From Bacteroidales bacterium (GTDB taxonomy: Bacteria; Bacteroidota; Bacteroidia; Bacteroidales; P3), in contig CAAGNU010000128.1 of NCBI GenBank assembly GCA_900771365.1, positions 1 through 10,996 on the forward strand: DNA of 10,996 nucleotides. The letters are read 5' to 3'. The notes beneath the pieces were generated by a model. The model did not search any database. It was not told the origin of the DNA and saw only the letters and a list, made by a program, of their open reading frames with translations. Position 1 is the stretch's first letter. Every line of letters starts with the position of its first letter. This document shows, in pieces, positions 9,001 to 10,996 of this stretch. A program made the position numbers and the translations under genes.

Positions 9001-10484
9001 AGGTCGGCCGAAGTGGTCGTGATATTGCTGGCCGTGATGTTTTCAACGCGCGGACAGTCGGGAATCTGCTCAATCATGATGTCGTCCACATAGGCATACC
9101 AAGAGCTGGTAGGACGGACGGCCTTGATGGCCAAGAACTGCCCGTGGCCGGTGAACTCATCAAATTCGGTAACATATTCAGTCCAAGCAGTGTTTCCGTT
9201 GATATTAACGGTTCCCACCTGCTGGAAGGAGTTGATGTCGTTAGGATTGCTCATCACACCCACCTGGAAGACGGGATAATAGCTCGTGCTGCTGGCCTTG
9301 GCCCAGAAGGAGAGCTTCAGGCTGGAAATCTCGAACAAATCAGTGTCGATAGCGGGGGCGATGATGCACTGGTAGTCGCCATAGTCGCCTGCAGTGGTAC
9401 TGTTGTACCAATAGAGACCCTTGGTGCCACCCGTAGTGTGGTTATACGTGGAAGAGGAGCTCACGTAGGGATATGCGCCGTAGCTGATGCCGTTGTTCAG
9501 ACGGTTCCAGCAGAGCACGAAGGGACTGCCCGTGGAGGAGGTGCCTGTAGCGTCGCTCTCAAAGTCGTAGAAATACGGCAGGGTGGCGAGAGGGTCGCAG
9601 ATGGTGCGAACATTGGCAACAGTATACGCGCTGGTATCATCAGCACCACACACTGCGGCAACACGGACCATATAGGGCGTGTTCTCATAGAGACCCGTGA
9701 TAGAAACGGTAGTATCGGTAACCAAGGTAGAATAAACAGTCGTTCCGGCGGAATCGACAACGATGAACCATTCGGTAGCTGAGCCCACCTCAGTCCAACT
9801 CATGTCGAAATGGTCGGTGCCGAGGTTCGATGACATCAGGTTGATGGGGCGGGGACAAGTGGGCTGATACAAGACCAGATTGTCGATACAAGCTGCGGGG
9901 GATGAACCGCCGCTAGCGTCGTTAGCCCAGCAAAAGACCAGCTTATAAGTGCCCGAAACGGCAACGGTGAAGTCGGTCGAGAAGTTCTGCCACGTAGACT
10001 GCATGTTGAGTTTGTTGACGCCGCTGAGGCTGATCCAGCCTGTAGGGGTAGCAGATGAGGAAAAGGTGTAGGCGGATGTGCCGCCAGTAGGATCCTGGCC
10101 AGCCGTCAGCGTAGCCGAGGCAGGCGCCAGAAAGACGCGCAAGAAGTCGTAGCTGCTCTCGCCATAGCACTTCCAGTCGTAGGAGATAAAGTAACCTCCT
10201 GCGTCAAGCGTGACTTCGCGATAAGCATACGAAAACTGCGTCGCAGAGTTAGTGTAGTTGGTCGAGGAGCCATTGTCGTTCGACACATACATACTCTTCG
10301 TACCGCTGTTGTTGGTAGCCGTGCCAATGCACCACTTATTGCTTTGGGTGCCGTTGACAAAGACCCACCCCGCGGTGTCGGAGTCGCCATCAAAGTCGCA
10401 GCTGTAGCTGAAACTCTGGGCCTGCGTCACCCAAGGCAGCAGCAAAGCCGCGATGAGCAACAGTCTTTGTAAATGTTTTTTCAT
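1..10484 (-). CDS. Giant secreted multidomain Fn3 / MAM-like / CUB adhesin-like protein (C-terminus outside window)
   Basis: One reading frame runs from ATG at 10484 to the left edge, 3494 complete codons, roughly 370 kDa so far. Residues 1-22 are a signal peptide. The rest alternates Fn3 modules with larger beta-rich modules: A at 24-210 and 2683-2878; MAM-like B at 297-477, 562-742, 1113-1274, 1363-1542, 1636-1799, 2171-2332 and 2422-2591; C at 838-1020, 1892-2079 and 3179-3362; CUB at 2967-3082. The composition is rich in Ser, Thr, Tyr, Gly and Asp and poor in Lys. No catalytic motif, transmembrane segment or lipobox is visible. Known family: such proteins in Bacteroidales are usually exported by Sec and then the type IX system through a C-terminal domain, which here would lie beyond position 1. 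Role inferred: extracellular adhesion or ligand binding. Start choice: 10484 gives a textbook signal peptide directly. An in-frame ATG at 10523 would add 13 residues (MLINFNINKNVFV) and is less likely. No co-transcribed neighbour is visible. Confidence 0.93.
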   Translation of the reverse strand, partial: MKKHLQRLLLIAALLLPWVTQAQSFSYSCDFDGDSDTAGWVFVNGTQSNKWCIGTATNNSGTKSMYVSNDNGSSTNYTNSATQFSYAYREVTLDAGGYFISYDWKCYGESSYDFLRVFLAPASATLTAGQDPTGGTSAYTFSSSATPTGWISLSGVNKLNMQSTWQNFSTDFTVAVSGTYKLVFCWANDASGGSSPAACIDNLVLYQPTCPRPINLMSSNLGTDHFDMSWTEVGSATEWFIVVDSAGTTVYSTLVTDTTVSITGLYENTPYMVRVAAVCGADDTSAYTVANVRTICDPLATLPYFYDFESDATGTSSTGSPFVLCWNRLNNGISYGAYPYVSSSSTYNHTTGGTKGLYWYNSTTAGDYGDYQCIIAPAIDTDLFEISSLKLSFWAKASSTSYYPVFQVGVMSNPNDINSFQQVGTVNINGNTAWTEYVTEFDEFTGHGQFLAIKAVRPTSSWYAYVDDIMIEQIPDCPRVENITASNITTTSADLSWTEMGDATSWTLTISSADTTYTEAASVLPYTLTGLTPNTDYNITVTVDCGAGVGGSNIFSFRTNCVALDSLPYSYGFEDAVSSNSNTGSPFVNCWYRLNNGTTYGAYPYVSASTTYNHTPGGNKGLYWYNTTTTGTYGDYQCVVLPGIDTDAYPINTLRLKFWAKASSTSYSPVFQVGVMTDPYDINTFHQVGTVNVGSSTNWAEYITSFGNYTGYGQYLAVKAVRPSSSWYAYVDDFTIDLAPACPDVINMDVASVGTTGAYITWGYRSGTPGTPASYDVEVSENTDGATPTTYTSTEPVYLISGLSTSTEYKVRVRANCDAEGYGAWDSIIVNTTGLPCEEFDSASASVLTIGSGTSSSYYVPVGNYYNYSYTQELILASEMNGAAELTGIDFQYSYTSPSYKSNCTIYLCNTSVASLSSAFVPYNSGSFVPVYMGNLNCTTGWNHFEFNQPFSYDGTSNLLLVVLDNSGSYSGSSYTFATHSATGKGRYIQNDGSAYSISSVSGGTAYDYRVNMKLHGLGCAVEGSCGTPMLVVTNVDTDFVDLAWTPGSTESSWNLTYRRQGTTSWSTLESGTSNTSYTVTGLTPATSYEFRLSHECDGHTYAATVTATTPCTPHTVPFSEDFEGFSTTVADPLPMCWEKHTNYTSNYPYASTSYYHSGSKSMYMYSTSSTYTYMVLPIFEPAVDSLQVSFWLYKTNTSYNHDITVGVMTDPEDVTTFTEVATVHPVNLSTWEQFDIPLNSYTGTGRYIAILSPNGVYSYPYLDDLSVNYIPTCPRPTVASTRNVSGNEATIYWPADGVDEHLVEYGPAGFTEGFGYVLSSYDDSLRLTGLNPATRYVAYVKSVCSSDDTSYGTMTSFTTACGMLASLPYTYDFEYDATGSSSTGSAFVNCWYRLNNGTSYGGFPYVSSSSTYNHTPGGTKGLYWYNSITTGTYGDYQCVVFPAIDTDVYAMNTLQLSFWAKASSTSYYPTFQVGVMTDPTDINTFQQVATVNVSGTDFRQYDGGLADFTGYGSYIALRANRPSSSWYAYVDDIEIGLIPTCFRPTAASAAVTTTDATLSWTPDSRSSDASEYEIEYGPQGFMRGVGMGTVVNAYTTTETLTSLTANTAYTAYIRAICGPDDTSAAFAYNFRTACDAIPHEDLPYVEDFEACTSGTTGSIDPCWRKGYYGVSDYYPYVSTSYHASGSKSLYFYGYSTSYYSYAVMPMFEDSLSNLMVSFKLLKTSDSYGSINVGIMTDPANISTFHSITTVSPVVTSAWESFSVPLTNYRGPAGHIAFLKNSTYYTYLDDVVVDVLPDCAPVRDLTVSEVMGTSALATWSVQPGVSNSNPAEYEIVITDEYGTPVANATDTNMYYLIGGLQPQTEYQVKVRVMCENSEYGPWDSVSFTTGCLAGGDIAILGNGTSTTTYYQPLNNYYCYSYTQEIVLASEMNGPTTISGISFEYAYASPMTSKTNCSIYIGHTNMSTLSTSSLVDPTTMTLVYTGPLNCTVNGWNTFNFTTPFAYDGTSNIVVAVDDNAGTYNGTSYVFRGYNTPNTRAVLYYSDSYDVDASSLSSLNSYTGSKTSQTYRVGMKFMTPCDENATCLAPHAHVDYVADTFAGFSWVPGLNETSWDIDYRAVGDTDWIYETNTAANNYELSYLAANQSYEVRITANCSDSLASTVFTITTTCRPQEVPFTESFETFPTNGTDPFPSCWDKHTNYSTNYPYALTSYAHSGGKSMYMYSSSSTYSYMVLPVFAPAVDSLQVSFWLYSTTSSYSNEIKVGVMTDPTDVNTFIEVGSATPSTLSTWEPFEIPLNNYTGNGQFIALMSPNGVYCYPYLDDLTVERISPCPRIRNVYADNIGLNAATIKWDATAADDYEVQYGPAGFAFGTGTTQTTGGVDSLDITGLAPSTCYQVYVRGICSPDTGNWSFAYSFYTECAMIDSLPFFENFNNIGTSTSVHAPHCWTGASTYSSTYPYPSASYNYSGSGASMYMYHYNNGTYYTMLQMPPVDTTELPMNTLQVEFALLRNTSSYFSGIIVGVCSGSGMVNFQPIDTVNVNSISTWEYFEVPFNNFNGTGNYITFVAYSGSDSYCYPYFDDVTLTHIPSCIRPDEVFATTLTTTDATIMWTLRDSTQTDFEVRYGRQGCNVDTCTSIFVSGVDTVLLTGLDSGVYYDVYVRSICGADDTSLWRSGTFRTLVSSPVTTFPYICDFTGVEGQNWTLESNGQTNKWYLGNTVYCGTADSMAIYISDNNGTTHSYNTSSISHSWAYRTFNMPVGQYAYSFNWMAQGEGNYYDFIRVFLVPAGETLLGGSVPGGSTYNFGNALAPAGWIDLSQVTSAPYTLNGFSSWQNISGTFDVTTAGTYNLAFVWSNDGSGGSNPPAAIDNVQIFRNSCPSPDDFHVTGNTSTSVTVDWTSMPDVTGYELCANTTGTPTPDTSVTSGPVTFTGLTPGQTYNFYIRAICDYGSDSSMWVGPITAVPGTWNMRANQYDTVRMCGGVIYSSGGASGTYTDYETTVVYLLPDAPNNLVSVSGSWLGESCCDYYYIYDGIGEGGTVLATGYGSNLTIPTCISTNGPLTIKYTSDVSSHYRGLELFVSCVSTSCRIFNVRLNSAVPQSDSQLAITWDTNGANEYQVQYGNAGFALGTGITRTVYTNNITLTGLTALTNYDVYVRSICGAGDTGSWSPATFQTAMCASSTEAYSYSSTMSATTSTYAPIGYSTYNYSYTQTIVDSAQLADLDGDITAFAFNPSSTSTGNYYTHCDLYLANVPESTLTGFIHPDTNHVFVKVINDADFCYTTTGWQLHGFDTTFTWDGHSNLLVSVNRRHGSWSGGATFNAHTTSGTKSWYVYNDGSAYSPTTVSGGYSLSVVGDMKFIACAEAGCRQPDITGITHNYETATVAWTGSGSNYEVAIKESAATTWGASIPVTGTSYTFTGLQPTTYYDVRVRQDCTADSLDYSDWTIDGFLTDSLPCLAPQNLTTTDVTNATATFSWTARGYETAWDIHVWFTG
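399..950 (-). other. Module C3 (residues 3179-3362), divergent copy of C1/C2
   Basis: It shares YNYSYTQ (YSYTQ at 3208-3212), THCDLYLANV, TTGWQLHGFDTTFTWDGHSN, VSVNRRHGSWSG and the end MKFIAC at Cys3362, followed by a second Cys five residues later. It lacks the SEMNG motif (DSAQLADLDGD instead), so it is the most diverged of the three. Confidence 0.6.
1239..1586 (-). other. CUB domain (residues 2967-3082)
   Basis: It starts at MCGG with Cys2980 and continues with YTDYE (2994-2998). ESCCDYYYIYDG (3022-3033) matches the typical C-x-D-x-x-x-x-x-D-G heart of CUB domains. The end, IKYTSDVSSHYRGLELFVSC (3063-3082), matches the closing F-x-SD-x-S and G-F segments of that family. Asp3026 and Asp3068 sit where calcium ligands lie in calcium-binding CUB domains. 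The length of about 116 residues is normal. CUB domains bind proteins or sugars in extracellular proteins. Only one copy is present in the window. Confidence 0.8.
1851..2438 (-). other. Module A2, choice-of-anchor J-like (residues 2683-2878)
   Basis: It repeats A1: YICDF with Cys2693 near the start, NKWYLG, SHSWAYRTF, YYDFIRVFLVP, APAGWIDLSQV, SSWQNISGTF, and WSNDGSGGSNPPAAIDN before Cys2878. The Fn3 module before it (Fn10) lacks the usual terminal Cys, so the linker TLVSSPVTT runs straight into A2. Confidence 0.7.
2712..3221 (-). other. Module B7, MAM-like, degenerate motif (residues 2422-2591)
   Basis: The start (LPFFENFNNI, HCWTGAS), the middle (SMYMYHYNNG) and the end (YCYPYFDDVTL before Cys2591) fit the MAM-like pattern. 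The usual VGVMTDP stretch is replaced by VGVCSGSGMVNF from residue 2522. The Cys and the loss of TDP set this copy apart from the other six. Confidence 0.65.
3489..3974 (-). other. Module B6, MAM-like, subtype II (residues 2171-2332)
   Basis: It has VPFTESFETF, SCWDKHTNYSTNYPYA, HSGGKSMYMYSSSSTYSY, VDSLQVSFWLY, VGVMTDPTDVNTF starting at 2264, and YCYPYLDDLTV. It is the counterpart of B3 in the second eight-module series, and the Fn3 modules before both also align. Confidence 0.75.
4248..4811 (-). other. Module C2 (residues 1892-2079), same family as C1
   Basis: It repeats C1 motif by motif: YYQPLNNYYCYSYTQ (YSYTQ at 1919-1923), LASEMNG, KTNCSIYIGHTN, GWNTFNFTTPFAYDGTSN, VVAVDDNAGTYNGTSY. It ends GMKFMTPC at Cys2079, with a second Cys six residues later exactly as after C1. 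The family name is unknown to me; the homology to C1 is evident by eye. Confidence 0.65.
5088..5579 (-). other. Module B5, MAM-like, divergent (residues 1636-1799)
   Basis: It has LPYVEDFEAC, DPCWRKGYYG, ASGSKSLYFYGYS, VGIMTDPANISTF starting at 1733, and YYTYLDDVVV before Cys1799. It fits neither subtype I nor II closely and is shorter than B2, its positional counterpart (164 against 181 residues). It opens the second eight-module series. Confidence 0.7.
5859..6398 (-). other. Module B4, MAM-like, subtype I (residues 1363-1542)
   Basis: It has LPYTYDFEYD, NCWYRLNNGTSYGG, GLYWYNS, YGDYQCVVFPAIDTD, FWAKASSTSYYP, VGVMTDPTDINTF starting at 1474, and SSWYAYVDD. It is clearly of the B1/B2 subtype, although its positional counterpart in the second series is the divergent B7. 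Confidence 0.75.
6663..7148 (-). other. Module B3, MAM-like, subtype II (residues 1113-1274)
   Basis: It shows VPFSEDFEGF, MCWEKHTNY, HSGSKSMYMYS, VDSLQVSFWLY, VGVMTDPEDVTTF starting at 1206, and YPYLDDLSV. The last 69 residues match B6 at 46 positions by hand count, far closer than to the neighbouring B4. It holds the third place in the first eight-module series, as B6 does in the second. Confidence 0.75.
7425..7973 (-). other. Module C1, recurrent Bacteroidales secreted-protein module of unnamed family (residues 838-1020)
   Basis: Landmarks are YYVPVGNYYNYSYTQ (YSYTQ at 868-872), ASEMNG (877-882), a TNC-like IY segment, then GWNHFEFNQPFSYDGTSN leading to VVLDNSGSYSG. It ends KLHGLGC at Cys1020. 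The same series of motifs occurs in C2 and C3. I have seen this kind of module in many Bacteroidales Fn3 proteins but cannot give it a family name. No catalytic residues stand out; a beta-sandwich binding role is an inference. Confidence 0.65.
8259..8801 (-). other. Module B2, MAM-like, subtype I (residues 562-742)
   Basis: It carries LPYSYGFED, NCWYRLNNG, YNHTPGGNKGLYWYN, FWAKASSTSYSP, VGVMTDPYDINTF starting at 673, and SSWYAYVDD. Close to B1 and B4 along its whole length. It is the first member of the first eight-module series. The nucleotide sequence around 8570-8660 is nearly repeated in B1 and B4. Confidence 0.75.
9054..9596 (-). other. Module B1, MAM-like / cleaved-adhesin-like (residues 297-477), subtype I
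   Basis: The module opens with LPYFYDFE and then has a CW pair inside FVLCWNRLNNG. The middle holds GLYWYNS and FWAKASSTSY. A VGVMSNPNDIN motif begins at residue 408, and the end is SSWYAYVDDIMIE before Cys477. This is the layout of MAM-like jelly-roll modules: DFE near the start, CW, a VGVM-x-x-P-x-D motif, and YxDD near the end. By hand count the last 70 residues match B2 at 44 positions. Confidence 0.75.
9855..10415 (-). other. Module A1, choice-of-anchor J-like beta-sandwich (residues 24-210)
   Basis: It opens with CDFDGDSDTAGW (29-40), followed by NKWCIG (49-54). It ends with WANDASGGSSPAACIDN (186-202) before Cys210. The acidic GDSD stretch resembles the start of choice-of-anchor J and cleaved-adhesin modules in Bacteroidetes secreted proteins. 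Module A2 near the other end of the window repeats the same landmarks: NKW, AYR, YDF-RVFL, GWI-LS, WQN and the closing SGGS-PAA-IDN. The family name is from memory of motifs, not from a profile search. The ligand is unknown. Confidence 0.7.
10419..10484 (-). other. Sec signal peptide (residues 1-22)
   Basis: The N-terminus begins MKKHLQR, a basic n-region. A hydrophobic core LLLIAALLLPWV follows, then a short polar end TQA before Gln23. The predicted signal peptidase I cut is after Ala22. There is no Cys just after it, so a lipoprotein is unlikely. This shows export through Sec; passage over the outer membrane is not shown by this segment. Confidence 0.9.
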
Positions 10485-10495
10485 GACAAATACAT
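10481..10495 (-). other. Four-codon upstream frame overlapping the start codon
   Basis: ATG TAT TTG TCA TGA starts 11 bases before the main ATG and ends with its stop overlapping it (ATGA), in another frame. No ribosome binding site precedes either start. It could be chance in AT-rich sequence, or allow stop-restart coupling. Confidence 0.2.
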
Positions 10496-10548
10496 TTTTG
10501 TTAATATTAAAGTTAATTAGCATATATTACCTATTAAATTGTATTTCA

Positions 10549-10579
10549 CCATTTTGTCAGAAGATTTCCGCCAAAATGG
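10549..10579 (-). promoter_or_regulatory. Inverted repeat / hairpin in the 5' leader
   Basis: CCATTTTG (10579-10572) and CAAAATGG (10556-10549) are perfect 8-base inverted arms around a 15-base loop, with two possible G-U pairs outside. It lies just after the predicted transcription start and about 65 bases before the start codon. It may stabilise the mRNA, act in regulation, or be a DNA operator. No T run follows, so it is not an intrinsic terminator. Confidence 0.45.
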
Positions 10580-10596
10580 CACTTAAATACAAAAAG

Positions 10597-10627
10597 CAAA
10601 GTTACAAAAAAAAATTAAATATGCAAA
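10597..10627 (-). promoter_or_regulatory. Bacteroidetes-type promoter of the giant gene
   Basis: On the minus strand a TTTG (10627-10624) is followed after 19 bases by TAACTTTG (10604-10597). This fits the known Bacteroidetes vegetative consensus TTTG, 19-21 bases, TAnnTTTG. Transcription should begin near 10590, giving a leader of about 105 bases before the ATG at 10484. Confidence 0.65.
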
Positions 10628-10639
10628 AATTAAATCAAA

Positions 10640-10930
10640 AAAATCTTATACCACACAAAAAAACGATACGCCAGCCCTACCACAATATAATACGCTTTGG
10701 GGATGCCATCCTCCAAGCATGAAGGCCCACTTCGCAGCCGTGCCCTACAGCTGCCCCCCCCAAAAAAAAGGAATGATAGGACGCCTCTTCCGGCCCTCCT
10801 CTTCCGAGAGCACAAAGCACCTTCGCTGAGGCTTCACCGAAGCTCCATTTTAACATCTCCCCCACTCCGCCCTCCGAGGCTGAATTCAACCAACAAACGC
10901 AACAGAGTTGACCAGGCTGACCATGTTTGT
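10640..10930. other. Upstream GC-richer block without a supported gene
   Basis: I find no protein I recognise on either strand. Short open frames on the minus strand (about 60-70 codons) lack a start context, and their translations look like non-coding sequence. Two hairpins are visible on the plus strand: GCTTC-ACC-GAAGC at 10831-10843, and TTGGGGAT-GCC-ATCC-T-CCAA at 10697-10716. The base composition contrasts with the AT-rich stretches on both sides. It may hold a small RNA or a decayed sequence. Confidence 0.4.
10754..10769. repeat. C8A8 homopolymer tract
   Basis: Eight C are followed directly by eight A on the plus strand (T8G8 on the minus strand), about 270 bases before the start codon and 127 bases upstream of the predicted -33 element. 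Tracts of this kind are prone to slippage. Confidence 0.8.
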
Positions 10931-10938
10931 ATCGTTTG

Positions 10939-10946
10939 CAAATATA
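10939..10946 (-). promoter_or_regulatory. Second, weak promoter-like -7 element
   Basis: TATATTTG followed by CA on the minus strand fits TAnnTTTG, but there is no TTTG 19-21 bases upstream. It overlaps the palindrome TTTGCAAA (10935-10942). If used, it would transcribe the upstream block and perhaps read into the giant gene. Confidence 0.25.
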
Positions 10947-10965
10947 CTACAAATTTTTGAAATAG

Positions 10966-10979
10966 GGGATATGTATCCC
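10966..10979. promoter_or_regulatory. Palindrome GGGATA-TG-TATCCC
   Basis: A perfect six-base dyad, followed on the plus strand by AATTTTTTT. It could be a protein-binding site upstream of the weak promoter-like element, or a weak terminator for a plus-strand gene. The stem is too short to decide. Confidence 0.25.
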
Positions 10980-10996
10980 AATTTTTTTCTCGGTCG

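Larger units (their letters stand above)
3..9854 (-). repeat. Fourteen Fn3 modules interleaved with the larger modules
   Basis: Residue ranges: 211-296, 478-561, 743-837, 1027-1112, 1275-1362, 1543-1635, 1800-1891, 2086-2170, 2333-2421, 2592-2682, 2879-2966, 3088-3178, 3368-3457 and 3458-3494 (cut by the window). Typical signs in each complete one are a B-strand A-x-x-x-W, a Y-E-V-x-Y/V stretch, a T/S-G-L turn (TGLTP, TGLNP, TGLAP), and an F-strand ending V-x-x-x-C (SVC, AIC, SIC). Most also end F-x-T-x-C, for example FRTNC and FTTGC. Several carry the YGPxGF segment seen in Bacteroidales Fn3 repeats. The modules probably serve as spacers that hold the larger binding modules apart. Confidence 0.85.

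Noticed and set aside
8643..9782. A 379-codon open frame on the plus strand
   Set aside because: It lies wholly opposite well-formed Fn1, B1, Fn2 and B2 modules. Its translation is a low-complexity run of V, G, A and R with no family resemblance, which is typical of the antisense of a GC-rich coding frame.
10697..10716. Hairpin as an intrinsic terminator
   Set aside because: The stem is plausible, but no T run follows it on either strand.
10453..10722. An 89-codon plus-strand frame rich in Lys, Asn and Leu
   Set aside because: It runs through the start codon, leader and promoter of the giant gene. Its composition simply reflects AT-rich non-coding DNA.
10630..10889. Minus-strand frames of 61 and 70 codons in the upstream block
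   Set aside because: The longer one needs a TTG start. Neither has a recognisable domain, and both cross the homopolymer tract in different frames. I kept the block as non-coding, with low certainty.

Overview
The window is dominated by one very large gene on the minus strand. It starts at position 10484 and is still open at position 1, giving at least 3494 codons with no stop or frameshift that I could find when reading it through. It encodes an exported, modular surface-type protein of the kind common in Bacteroidales. It has an N-terminal signal peptide, then an alternation of fibronectin type III (Fn3) modules with four kinds of larger beta-rich modules. I call these A (choice-of-anchor J-like), B (MAM-like / cleaved-adhesin-like), C (a recurrent module I cannot name) and one CUB domain. 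Thirteen complete Fn3 modules and one cut by the window edge, seven B, three C, two A and one CUB are visible. The C-terminus lies outside the window, so the expected type IX secretion signal cannot be checked.

Order along the protein: signal peptide, A1, Fn1, B1, Fn2, then the eight-module series B-Fn-C-Fn-B-Fn-B-Fn twice in tandem (B2 to Fn6, then B5 to Fn10), then A2, Fn11, CUB, Fn12, C3, Fn13, Fn14 (partial). The two eight-module series are about 1074 and 1047 residues long, so a block of more than 3 kb was evidently duplicated. Later exchange is suggested because B4 looks like B1 and B2 rather than like B7, its positional counterpart.

Positions 10485-10996 hold no gene I can support. 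The region nearest the start codon is AT-rich. It contains a good match to the Bacteroidetes promoter (TTTG, 19 bases, TAnnTTTG) at 10597-10627 and an inverted repeat at 10549-10579 inside the predicted 5' untranslated leader. The start codon has no Shine-Dalgarno sequence, as is usual in this phylum. Further upstream lie a GC-richer block of about 290 bases with hairpins and a C8A8 tract, and a second, weaker promoter-like site.

The promoter type, the missing Shine-Dalgarno, and the Fn3 / MAM-like / CUB composition with the VGVMTDP motif point to an anaerobic Bacteroidales member, probably gut- or rumen-associated. Genus and species cannot be told. The protein most likely acts outside the cell in adhesion or in binding host, food or glycan surfaces. 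No catalytic domain is visible, and the ligand is unknown.
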